Assembly: GCA_034231615.1 (NCBI GenBank) | Contig: CM067302.1 | Coordinates: forward strand, 7,441,501-7,505,500 | Direction of reading: 5' to 3' | Length of the DNA: 64,000 nucleotides | Source of the DNA: Meghimatium bilineatum | Lineage: Eukaryota; Mollusca; Gastropoda; Stylommatophora; Philomycidae | In this document: positions 39,081 through 51,234 of the stretch, piece after piece | How the letters are laid out: every line of letters starts with the position of its first letter | Position numbering within the stretch: the stretch's first letter is position 1 | Made by a program: the position numbers and the translations under genes | The notes under the pieces: model-generated | What the model was told of the DNA's origin: nothing | The model's input: only the letters and a program-made list of their open reading frames with translations | Databases searched by the model: none

Positions 39081-41760
39081 CTAGAATACAATAAATTCGT
39101 GTGTCCAGACTGCAATTTCTGGTGTAGTAAGCTGCAGTACACCCAATTTGTGAGTAATAGGCCATAGAACACTGAGTTTTGACGTACTAAACAGCAAGAG
39201 ACCTAATTTGTGTCTAATACGACAGTATTCTGACGTATTATGCTGCATTACAACGAAATGATGTATAATAGGCCAGAATAGACTCAATTGAAGTGTAGTA
39301 AGCTTCAGAACAATGAATTTGTGAGTAATATGCCAGAATACACGGAGTTCTAACGTAGTACGCTAGAATACGCTAAATTCGTGTGTCCACACTGCAATTT
39401 CTGGTGTAGTAAGCTGCAGTACACCCAATTTGTGATTAATATGCCATAGAACACTAAGTTTTGACGTACTAAACAGCAAGAGACCTAATTTGTGTATAAT
39501 TCGCCAGTGTTCTGAGTTATTAAGCTGCAAAACAACGAAGTCATGTGTAACAGGCCAGAATACACTCAATTCAAGTGAAGTAAGCTGCAGTACACCGAAT
39601 TTGTGAGTAATATGCCACAAAACACTGAGTTCTAACGTAGTACGCTAGAAAACACCAAATTCGTGTGTCCAGACTGCAATTTCTGGTGTAGTAAGCTGCA
39701 GTACACCCAATTTGTGAGTAATATGCCACAAAACACTGAGTTTTGACGTACTAAACAGCAAGAGACCTAATTTGTGTCTAATACGACAGTATTCTGACGT
39801 ATTATGCTGCATTACAACGAAATGATGTATAATAGGCCAGAATACACTCAATTCAAGTGTAGTACGCTGCAGTACACCCAATTTGTGAGTAATATGCCAG
39901 AATACACCGAGTTCTAACGTAGTACGCTAGAATACACTAAATTCGTGTGTCCAGACTGCAATTTCTGGTGTAGTAAGCTGCAGTACACCCAATTTGTGAT
40001 TAATATGCCATAGAACACTGAGTTTTGACGTACTAAACAGCAAGAGACCTAATTTGTGTCTAATACGACAGTATTCTGACGTATTATGCTGCATTACAAC
40101 GAAATGATGTATAATAGGCCAGAATAGACTCAATTGAAGTGTAGTAAGCTTCAGAACAATGAATTTGTGAGTAATATGCCAGAATACACCGAGTTCTAAC
40201 GTAGTACGCTAGAATACACTAAATTCGTGTGTCCACACTGCAATTTCTGGTGTAGTAAGCTGCAGTACACCCAATTTGTGATTAATATGCCATAGAACAC
40301 TAAGTTTTGACGTACTAAACAGCAAGAGACCTAATTTGTGTATAATTCGCAAGTGTTCTGAGTTATTAAGCTGCAAAACAACGAAGTCATGTGTAACAGG
40401 CCAGAATACACTCAATTCAAGTGTAGTAAGCTGCAGTACACCGAATTTGTGAGTAATATGCCAGAATACACCGAGTTCTAACGTAGTACGCTAGAATACA
40501 ATAAATTCGTGTGTCCAGACTGCAATTTCTGGTGTAGTAAGCTGCAGTACACCCAATTTGTGAGTAATATGCCATAGAACACTGAGTTTTGACGTACTAA
40601 ACAGCAAGAGACCTAATTTGTGTCTAATACGACAGTATTCTGACGTATTATGCTGCATTACAACGAAATGATGTATAATAGGCCAGAATAGACTCAATTG
40701 AAGTGTAGTAAGCTTCAGAACAATGAATTTGTGAGTAATATGCCAGAATACACCGAGTTCTAACGTAGTACGCTAGAATACACTAAATTCGTGTGTCCAC
40801 ACTGCAATTTCTGGTGTAGTAAGCTGCAGTACACCCAATTTGTGATTAATATGCCATAGAACACTAAGTTTTGACGTACTAAACAGCAAGAGACCTAATT
40901 TGTGTATAATTCGCCAGTGTTCTGAGTTATTAAGCTGCAAAACAACGAAGACATGTGTAACAGGCCAGAATACACTCAATTCAAGTGTAGTAAGCTGCAG
41001 TACACCGAATTTGTGAGTAATATGCCACAAAACACTGAGTTCTAACGTAGTACGCTAGAAAACACCAAATTCGTGTGTCCAGACTGCAATTTCTGGTGTA
41101 GTAAGCTGCAGTACACCCAATTTGTGAGTAATATGCCACAAAACACTGAGTTTTGACGTACTAAACAGCAAGAGACCTAATTTGTGTCTAATACGACAGT
41201 ATTCTAACGTATTATGCTGCATTACAACGAAATGATGTATAATAGGCCAGAATAGACTCAATTGAATTGTAGTAAGCTTCAGAACAATGAATTTGTGAGT
41301 AATATGCCAGAATACACCGAGTTCTAACGTAGTACGCTAGAATACACTAAATTCGTGTGTCCAGACTGCAATTTCTGGTGTAGTAAGCTGCAGTACACCC
41401 AATTTGTGATTAATATGCCATAGAACACTGTTTTGACGTAATAAACAGCAAGAGACCTAATTTGTGTATAATTCGCCAGTGTTCTGAGTTATTAAGCTGC
41501 AAAACAACGAAGTCATGTGTAACAGACCAGAATACACTCAATTCAAGTGTAGTAAGCTGCAGTACACCGAATTTGTGAGTAATATGCCACAAAACACTGA
41601 GTTCTAACGTAGTACGCTAGAAAACACCAAATACGTGTGTCCAGACTGCAATTTCTGGTGTAGTAAGCTGCAGTACACCCAATTTGTGAGTAATATGCCA
41701 CAAAACACTGAGTTTTGACGTACTAAACAGCAAGAGACCTAATTTGTGTCTAATACGACA
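39081..41760. repeat. Partner block of 32,597-35,278
   Basis: Private marks: cacggagttc near 39,343, caagtgaagtaag near 39,573 and a 2-bp loss (aacactgttttg) near 41,430 that changes the offset from 6,484 to 6,482. Confidence 0.82.
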
Positions 41761-41797
41761 GTATTCTGACGTATTATGCTGCATTACAACGAAATGA

Positions 41798-43489
41798 TGT
41801 ATAATAGGCCAGAATAGACACAATTGAAGTGTAGTAAGCTTCAGAACAATGAATTTGTGAGTAATATGCCAGAATACACCGAGTTCTAACGTAGTACGCT
41901 AGAATACACTAAATTCGTGTGTCCACACTGCAATTTCTGGTGTAGTAAGCTGCAGTACACCCAATTTGTGATTAATATGCCATAGAACACTAAGTTTTGA
42001 CGTACTAAACAGCAAGAGACCTAATTTGTGTATAATTCGCCAGTGTTCTGAGTTATTAAGCTGCAAAACAACGAAGTCATGTGTAACAGGCCAGAATACA
42101 CTCAATTCAAGTGTAGTAAGCTGCAGTACACCGAATTTGTGAGTAATATGCCACAAAACACTGAGTTCTAACGTAGTACGCTAGAAAACACCAAATTCGT
42201 GTGTCCAGACTGCAATTTCTGGTGTAGTAAGCTGCAGTACACCCAATTTGTGAGTAATATGCCACAAAACACTGAGTTTTGACGTACTAAACAGCAAGAG
42301 ACCTAATTTGTGTCTAATACGACAGTATTCTGACGTATTATGCTGCATTACAACGAAATGATGTATAATAGGCCAGAATAGACTCAATTGAATTGTAGTA
42401 AGCTTCAGAACAATGAATTTGTGAGTAATATGCCAGAATACACCGAGTTCTAACGTAGTACGCTAGAATACACTAAATTCGTGTGTCCAGACTGCAATTT
42501 CTGGTGTAGTAAGCTGCAGTACACCCAATTTGTGAGTAATATGCCATAGAACACTGAGTTTTGACGTACTAAACAGCAAGAGACCTAATTTGTGTCTAAT
42601 ACGACAGTATTCTGACGTATTATGCTGCATTACAACGAAATGATGTATAATAGGCCAGAATAGACTCAATTGAAGTGTAGTAAGCTTCAGAACAATGAAT
42701 TTGTGAGTAATATGCCAGAATACACCGAGTTCTAACGTAGTACGCTAGAATACACTAAATTCGTGTGTCCACACTGCAATTTCTGGTGTAGTAAGCTGCA
42801 GTACACCCAATTTGTGATTAATATGCCATAGAACACTAAGTTTTGACGTACTAAACAGCAAGAGACCTAATTTGTGTATAATTCGCCAGTGTTCTGAGTT
42901 ATTAAGCTGCAAAACAACGAAGTCATGTGTAACAGGCCAGAATACACTCAATTCAAGTGTAGTAAGCTGCAGTACACCGAATTTGTGAGTAATATGACAC
43001 AAAACACTGAGTTCTAACGTAGTACGCTAGAAAACACCAAATTCGTGTGTCCAGACTGCAATTTCTGGTGTAGTAAGCTGCAGTACACCCAATTTGTGAG
43101 TAATATGCCACAAAACACTGAGTTTTGACGTACTAAACAGCAAGAGACCTAATTTGTGTCTAATACGACAGTATTCTGACGTATTATGCTGCATTACAAC
43201 GAAATGATGTATAATAGGCCAGAATAGACTCAATTGAATTGTAGTAAGCTTCAGAACAATGAATTTGTGAGTAATATGCCAGAATACACCGAGTTCTAAC
43301 GTAGTACGCTAGAATACACTAAATTCGTGTGTCCAGACTGCAATTTCTGGTGTAGTAAGCTGCAGTACACCCAATTTGTGAGTAATATGCCATAGAACAC
43401 TGAGTTTTGACGTACTAAACAGCAAGAGACCTAATTTGTGTCTAATACGACAGTATTCTGACGTATTATGCTGCATTACAACGAAATGA
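41798..43489. repeat. Two tandem copies of the 846-bp trimer
   Basis: P-type anchors at 41,899, 42,745 and 43,591 are each 846 bp apart with the same intervening unit types. This block matches 23.65-25.34 kb at an offset of 18,152 bp. Confidence 0.85.
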
Positions 43490-43771
43490 TGTATAATAGG
43501 CCAGAATAGACTCAATTGAAGTGTAGTAAGCTTCAGAACAATGAATTTGTGAGTAATATCCCAGAATACACCGAGTTCTAACGTAGTACGCTAGAATACA
43601 CTAAATTCGTGTGTCCACACTGCAATTTCTGGTGTAGTAAGCTGCAGTACACCCAATTTGTGATTAATATGCCATAGAACACTAAGTTTTGACGTACTAA
43701 ACAGCAAGAGACCTAATTTGTGTATAATTCGCCAGTGTTCTGAGTTATTAAGCTGCAAAACAACGAAGTCA

Positions 43772-43942
43772 TGTGTAACAGGCCAGAATACACTCAATTC
43801 AAGTGTAGTAAGCTGCAGTACACCGAATTTGTGAGTAATATGCCACAAAACACTGAGTTTTGACGTACTAAACAGCAATAGACCTAATTTGTGTCTAATA
43901 CGACAGTATTCTGACGTATTATGCTGCATTACAACGAAATGA
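43772..43942. repeat. 171-bp short unit, deletion type 2
   Basis: Counterpart of the 25,620 unit at +18,152 bp with the same join and the same ataaaagg neighbour. It carries a private change, agcaatagacc instead of agcaagagacc, near 43,878. Confidence 0.9.
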
Positions 43943-44076
43943 TGTATAAAAGGCCAGAATAGACTCAATTGAAGTGTAGTAAGCTTCAGAACAATGAATT
44001 TGTGAGTAATATGCCAGAATACACCGAGTTCTAACGTAGTACGCTAGAATACACTAAATTCGTGTGTCCAGACTGC

Positions 44077-44149
44077 GAGTAATATGCCAGAATACACCGA
44101 GTTCTAACGTAGTACGCTAGAATACACCAAATTCGTGTGTCCAGGCTGC
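44077..44149. repeat. 73-bp internal duplication
   Basis: Same join, lineage beta. Counterpart of 25,925 at +18,152 bp. Confidence 0.93.
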
Positions 44150-45808
44150 AATTTCTGGTGTAGTAAGCTGCAGTACACCCAATTTGTGAGTAATATGCCA
44201 TAGAACACTGAGTTTTGACGTACTAAACAGCAAGAGACCTAATTTGTGTCTAATACGACAGTATTCTGACGTTTTATGCTGCATTACAACGAAATGATGT
44301 ATAATAGGCCAGAATACACTCAATTCAAGTGTAGTAAGCTGCAGTACACCCAATTTGTGAGTAATATGCCAGAATACACCGAGTTCTAACGTAGTACGCT
44401 AGAATACAATAAATTCGTGTGTCCAGACTGCAATTTCTGGTGTAGTAAGCTGCAGTACACCAAATTTGTGAGTAATATGCCATAGAACACTGAGTTTTGA
44501 CGTACTAAACAGCAAGAGACCTAATTTGTGTCTAATACGACAGTATTCTGACGTATTATGCTGCATTACAACGAAATGATGTATAATAGGCCAGAATAGA
44601 CTCAATTGAAGTGTAGTAAGCTTCAGAACAATGAATTTGTGAGTAATATGCCAGAATACACCGAGTTCTAACGTAGTACGCTAGAATACACTAAATTCGT
44701 GTGTCCACACTGCAATTTCTGGTGTAGTAAGCTGCAGTACACCCAATTTGTGATTAATATGCCATAGAACACTAAGTTTTGACGTACTAAACAGCAAGAG
44801 ACCTAATTTGTGTATAATTCGCCAGTGTTCTGAGTTATTAAGCTGCAAAACAACGAAGTCATGTGTAACAGGCCAGAATACACTCAATTCAAGTGTAGTA
44901 AGCTGCAGTACACCGAATTTGTGAGTAATATGACACAAAACACTGAGTTCTAACGTAGTACGCTAGAAAACACCAAATTCGTGTGTCCAGACTGCAATTT
45001 CTGGTGTAGTAAGCTGCAGTACACCCAATTTGTGAGTAATATGCCACAAAACACTGAGTTTTGACGTACTAAACAGCAAGAGACCTAATTTGTGTCTAAT
45101 ACGACAGTATTCTGACGTATTATGCTGCATTACAACGAAATGATGTATAATAGGCCAGAATAGACTCAATTGAATTGTAGTAAGCTTCAGAACAATGAAT
45201 TTGTGAGTAATATGCCAGAATACACCGAGTTCTAACGTAGTACGCTAGAATACACTAAATTCGTGTGTCCAGACTGCAATTTCTGGTGTAGTAAGCTGCA
45301 GTACACCCAATTTGTGAGTAATATGCCATAGAACACTGAGTTTTTACGTACTAAACAGCAAGAGACCTAATTTGTGTCTAATACGACAGTATTCTGACGT
45401 ATTATGCTGCATTACAACGAAATGATGTATAATAGGCCAGAATAGACTCAATTGAAGTGTAGTAAGCTTCAGAACAATGAATTTGTGAGTAATATGCCAG
45501 AATACACCGAGTTCTAACGTAGTACGCTAGAATACACTAAATTCGTGTGTCCACACTGCAATTTCTGGTGTAGTAAGCTGCAGTACACCCAATTTGTGAT
45601 TAATATGCCATAGAACACTAAGTTTTGACGTACTAAACAGCAAGAGACCTAATTTGTGTATAATTCGCCAGTGTTCTGAGTTATTAAGCTGCAAAACAAC
45701 GAAGTCATGTGTAACAGGCCAGAATACACTCAATTCAAGTGTAGTAAGCTGCAGTACACCGAATTTGTGAGTAATATGCCACAAAACACTGAGTTCTAAC
45801 GTAGTACG

Positions 45809-47867
45809 CTAGAAAACACCAAATTCGTGTGTCCAGACTGCAATTTCTGGTGTAGTAAGCTGCAGTACACCCAATTTGTGAGTAATATGCCACAAAACAC
45901 TGAGTTTTGACGTACTAAACAGCAAGAGACCTAATTTGTGTCTAATACGACAGTATTCTGACGTTTTATGCTGCATTACAACGGAATGATGTATAATAGG
46001 CCAGAATACACTCAATTCAAGTGTAGTACGCTGCAGTACACCCAATTTGTGAGTAATATGCCAGAATACACCGAGTTCTAACGTAGTACGCTAGAATACA
46101 CTAAATTCGTGTGTCCAGACTGCAATTTCTGGTGTAGTAAGCTGCAGTACACCCAATTTGTGATTAATATGCCATAGAACACTGAGTTTTGACGTACTAA
46201 ACAGCAAGAGACCTAATTTGTGTCTAATACGACAGTATTCTGACGTATTATGCTGCATTACAACGAAATGATGTATAATAGGCCAGAATAGACTCAATTG
46301 AAGTGTAGTAAGCTTCAGAACAATGAATTTGTGAGTAATATGCCAGAATACACCGAGTTCTAACGTAGTACGCTAGAATACACTAAATTCGTGTGTCCAC
46401 ACTGCAATTTCTGGTGTAGTAAGCTGCAGTACACCCAATTTGTGATTAATATGCCATAGAACACTAAGTTTTGACGTACTAAACAGCAAGAGACCTAATT
46501 TGTGTATAATTCGCAAGTGTTCTGAGTTATTAAGCTGCAAAACAACGAAGTCATGTGTAACAGGCCAGAATACACTCAATTCAAGTGTAGTAAGCTGCAG
46601 TACACCGAATTTGTGAGTAATATGCCAGAATACACCGAGTTCTAACGTAGTACGCTAGAATACAATAAATTCGTGTGTCCAGACTGCAATTTCTGGTGTA
46701 GTAAGCTGCAGTACACCCAATTTGTGAGTAATATGCCATAGAACACTGAGTTTTGACGTACTAAACAGCAAGAGACCTAATTTGTGTCTAATACGACAGT
46801 ATTCTGACGTATTATGCTGCATTACAACGAAATGATGTATAATAGGCCAGAATAGACTCAATTGAAGTGTAGTAAGCTTCAGAACAATGAATTTGTGAGT
46901 AATATGCCAGAATACACCGAGTTCTAACGTAGTACGCTAGAATACACTAAATTCGTGTGTCCACACTGCAATTTCTGGTGTAGTAAGCTGCAGTACACCC
47001 AATTTGTGATTAATATGCCATAGAACACTAAGTTTTGACGTACTAAACAGCAAGAGACCTAATTTGTGTATAATTCGCCAGTGTTCTGAGTTATTAAGCT
47101 GCAAAACAACGAAGACATGTGTAACAGGCCAGAATACACTCAATTCAAGTGTAGTAAGCTGCAGTACACCGAATTTGTGAGTAATATGCCACAAAACACT
47201 GAGTTCTAACGTAGTACGCTAGAAAACACCAAATACGTGTGTCCAGACTGCAATTTCTGGTGTAGTAAGCTGCAGTACACCCAATTTGTGAGTAATATGC
47301 CACAAAACACTGAGTTTTGACGTACTAAACAGCAAGAGACCTAATTTGTGTCTAATACGACAGTATTCTGACGTATTATGCTGCATTACAACGAAATGAT
47401 GTATAATAGGCCAGAATAGACACAATTGAAGTGTAGTAAGCTTCAGAACAATGAATTTGTGAGTAATATGCCAGAATACACCGAGTTCTAACGTAGTACG
47501 CTAGAATACACTAAATTCGTGTGTCCAGACTGCGAGTAATATGCCAGAATACACCGAGTTCTAACGTAGTACGCTAGAATACACCATATTCGTGTGTCCA
47601 GACTGCAATTTCTGGTGTAGTAAGCTTCAGTACACCCAATTTGTGAGTAATATGCCATAGAACACTGAGTTTTGACGTACTAAACAGCAAGAGACCTAAT
47701 TTGTGTCTAATACGACAGTATTCTGACGTATTATGCTGCATTACAACGAAATGATGTATAATAGGCCAGAATAGACACAATTGAAGTGTAGTAAGCTTCA
47801 GAACAATGAATTTGTGAGTAATATGCCAGAATACACAGAGTTCTAACGTAGTACGCTAGAATACACT
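45809..47867. repeat. 2.1-kb block matching 28.5-30.57 kb (offset 17,306)
   Basis: The offset drops from 18,152 to 17,306, a difference of 846 bp or three units. So exactly one trimer is absent here relative to the upstream copy. The match ends at the junction into duplication copy 2. Confidence 0.9.
47534..47606. repeat. 73-bp internal duplication
   Basis: Same join and caccatattcg mark. Counterpart of 30,228 at +17,306 bp, shortly before the junction into duplication copy 2. Confidence 0.93.
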
Positions 47868-48036
47868 AAATTCGTGTGTCCAGACTGCAATTTCTGGTGT
47901 AGTAAGCTGCAGTACACCCAATTTGTGAGTAATATGCCATAGAACACTGAGTTTTGACGTACTAAATAGCAAGAGACCTAATTTGTGTCTAATACGACAG
48001 TATTCTGACGTATTATGCTGCATTACAACGAAATGA

Positions 48037-50574
48037 TGTATAATAGGCCAGAATAGACTCAATTGAAGTGTAGTAAGCTTCAGAACAATGAATTTGTGAG
48101 TAATATGCCAGAATACACCGAGTTCTAACGTAGTACGCTAGAATACACTAAATTCGTGTGTCCACACTGCAATTTCTGGTGTAGTAAGCTGCAGTACACC
48201 CAATTTGTGATTAATATGCCATAGAACACTAAGTTTTGACGTACTAAACAGCAAGAGACCTAATTTGTGTATAATTCGCCAGTGTTCTGAGTTATTAAGC
48301 TGCAAAACAACGAAGTCATGTGTAACAGGCCAGAATACACTCAATTCAAGTGTAGTAAGCTGCAGTACACCGAATTTGTGAGTAATATGACACAAAACAC
48401 TGAGTTCTAACGTAGTACGCTAGAAAACACCAAATTCGTGTGTCCAGACTGCAATTTCTGGTGTAGTAAGCTGCAGTACACCCAATTTGTGAGTAATATG
48501 CCACAAAACACTGAGTTTTGACGTACTAAACAGCAAGAGACCTAATTTGTGTCTAATACGACAGTATTCTGACGTATTATGCTGCATTACAACGAAATGA
48601 TGTATAATAGGCCAGAATAGACTCAATTGAATTGTAGTAAGCTTCAGAACAATGAATTTGTGAGTAATATGCCAGAATACACCGAGTTCTAACGTAGTAC
48701 GCTAGAATACACTAAATTCGTGTGTCCAGACTGCAATTTCTGGTGTAGTAAGCTGCAGTACACCCAATTTGTGAGTAATATGCCATAGAACACTGAGTTT
48801 TTACGTACTAAACAGCAAGAGACCTAATTTGTGTCTAATACGACAGTATTCTGACGTATTATGCTGCATTACAACGAAATGATGTATAATAGGCCAGAAT
48901 AGACTCAATTGAAGTGTAGTAAGCTTCAGAACAATGAATTTGTGAGTAATATGCCAGAATACACCGAGTTCTAACGTAGTACGCTAGAATACACTAAATT
49001 CGTGTGTCCACACTGCAATTTCTGGTGTAGTAAGCTGCAGTACACCCAATTTGTGATTAATATGCCATAGAACACTAAGTTTTGACGTACTAAACAGCAA
49101 GAGACCTAATTTGTGTATAATTCGCCAGTGTTCTGAGTTATTAAGCTGCAAAACAACGAAGTCATGTGTAACAGGCCAGAATACACTCAATTCAAGTGTA
49201 GTAAGCTGCAGTACACCGAATTTGTGAGTAATATGCCACAAAACACTGAGTTCTAACGTAGTACGCTAGAAAACACCAAATTCGTGTGTCCAGACTGCAA
49301 TTTCTGGTGTAGTAAGCTGCAGTACACCCAATTTGTGAGTAATATGCCACAAAACACTGAGTTTTGACGTACTAAACAGCAAGAGACCTAATTTGTGTCT
49401 AATACGACAGTATTCTGACGTATTATGCTGCATTACAACGAAATGATGTATAATAGGCCAGAATAGACTCAATTGAATTGTAGTAAGCTTCAGAACAATG
49501 AATTTGTGAGTAATATGCCAGAATACACCGAGTTCTAACGTAGTACGCTAGAATACACTAAATTCGTGTGTCCAGACTGCAATTTCTGGTGTAGTAAGCT
49601 GCAGTACACCCAATTTGTGAGTAATATGCCATAGAACACTGAGTTTTGACGTACTAAACAGCAAGAGACCTAATTTGTGTCTAATACGACAGTATTCTGA
49701 CGTATTATGCTGCATTACAACGAAATGATGTATAATAGGCCAGAATAGACTCAATTGAAGTGTAGTAAGCTTCAGAACAATGAATTTGTGAGTAATATGC
49801 CAGAATACACCGAGTTCTAACGTAGTACGCTAGAATACACTAAATTCGTGTGTCCACACTGCAATTTCTGGTGTAGTAAGCTGCAGTACACCCAATTTGT
49901 GATTAATATGCCATAGAACACTAAGTTTTGACGTACTAAACAGCAAGAGACCTAATTTGTGTATAATTCGCCAGTGTTCTGAGTTATTAAGCTGCAAAAC
50001 AACGAAGTCATGTGTAACAGGCCAGAATACACTCAATTCAAGTGTAGTAAGCTGCAGTACACCGAATTTGTGAGTAATATGACACAAAACACTGAGTTCT
50101 AACGTAGTACGCTAGAAAACACCAAATTCGTGTGTCCAGACTGCAATTTCTGGTGTAGTAAGCTGCAGTACACCCAATTTGTGAGTAATATGCCACAAAA
50201 CACTGAGTTTTGACGTACTAAACAGCAAGAGACCTAATTTGTGTCTAATACGACAGTATTCTGACGTATTATGCTGCATTACAACGAAATGATGTATAAT
50301 AGGCCAGAATAGACTCAATTGAATTGTAGTAAGCTTCAGAACAATGAATTTGTGAGTAATATGCCAGAATACACCGAGTTCTAACGTAGTACGCTAGAAT
50401 ACACTAAATTCGTGTGTCCAGACTGCAATTTCTGGTGTAGTAAGCTGCAGTACACCCAATTTGTGAGTAATATGCCATAGAACACTGAGTTTTGACGTAC
50501 TAAACAGCAAGAGACCTAATTTGTGTCTAATACGACAGTATTCTGACGTATTATGCTGCATTACAACGAAATGA
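48037..50574. repeat. Three tandem 846-bp trimers in duplication copy 2
   Basis: P-type anchors at 48,138, 48,984, 49,830 and 50,676, each 846 bp apart. This is the counterpart of 22,800-25,337 at +25,237 bp, including the private tttttacg change in the first trimer. Confidence 0.88.
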
Positions 50575-50856
50575 TGTATAATAGGCCAGAATAGACTCAA
50601 TTGAAGTGTAGTAAGCTTCAGAACAATGAATTTGTGAGTAATATCCCAGAATACACCGAGTTCTAACGTAGTACGCTAGAATACACTAAATTCGTGTGTC
50701 CACACTGCAATTTCTGGTGTAGTAAGCTGCACTACACCCAATTTGTGATTAATATGCCATAGAACACTAAGTTTTGACGTACTAAACAGCAAGAGACCTA
50801 ATTTGTGTATAATTCGCCAGTGTTCTGAGTTATTAAGCTGCAAAACAACGAAGTCA

Positions 50857-51027
50857 TGTGTAACAGGCCAGAATACACTCAATTCAAGTGTAGTAAGCTG
50901 CAGTACACCGAATTTGTGAGTAATATGCCACAAAACACTGAGTTTTGACGTACTAAACAGCAAGAGACCTAATTTGTGTCTAATACGACAGTATTCTGAC
51001 GTATTATGCTGCATTACAACGAAATGA
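50857..51027. repeat. 171-bp short unit, deletion type 2
   Basis: Counterpart of the 25,620 unit at +25,237 bp, with the same join and the same ataaaagg neighbour. Confidence 0.9.
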
Positions 51028-51161
51028 TGTATAAAAGGCCAGAATAGACTCAATTGAAGTGTAGTAAGCTTCAGAACAATGAATTTGTGAGTAATATGCC
51101 AGAATACACCGAGTTCTAACGTAGTACGCTAGAATACACTAAATTCGTGTGTCCAGACTGC

Positions 51162-51234
51162 GAGTAATATGCCAGAATACACCGAGTTCTAACGTAGTAC
51201 GCTAGAATACACCAAATTCGTGTGTCCAGGCTGC
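51162..51234. repeat. 73-bp internal duplication
   Basis: Same join, lineage beta. Counterpart of 25,925 at +25,237 bp. Confidence 0.93.

Larger units (their letters stand above)
41850..45780. repeat. 3.9-kb block matching 23.7-27.6 kb (offset 18,152)
   Basis: Anchors 41,899 to 45,527 each have a partner 18,152 bp upstream, including the trimers, the type-2 171-bp unit, the beta 73-bp duplication, caccaaatttg near 44,459 and tttttacg near 45,342. Confidence 0.9.
22650..47880. repeat. Copy 1 of a 25,237-bp tandem segmental duplication
   Basis: Seen: unit order, length variants and private substitutions here recur at +25,237 bp up to about 32.0 kb and at +24,955 bp afterwards. Shared private marks include tttttacg near 23,573 and 27,190, ataaaagg near 25,795, ctgcactac near 25,492, a ttttctg change near 33,590, agatcta near 34,690, a cgcgag change near 38,237 and ctgtagtac near 38,850. 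The segment is itself a mosaic of internal duplications. Its right end, from about 45.8 to 47.87 kb, resembles 28.5-30.57 kb. Confidence 0.93.
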
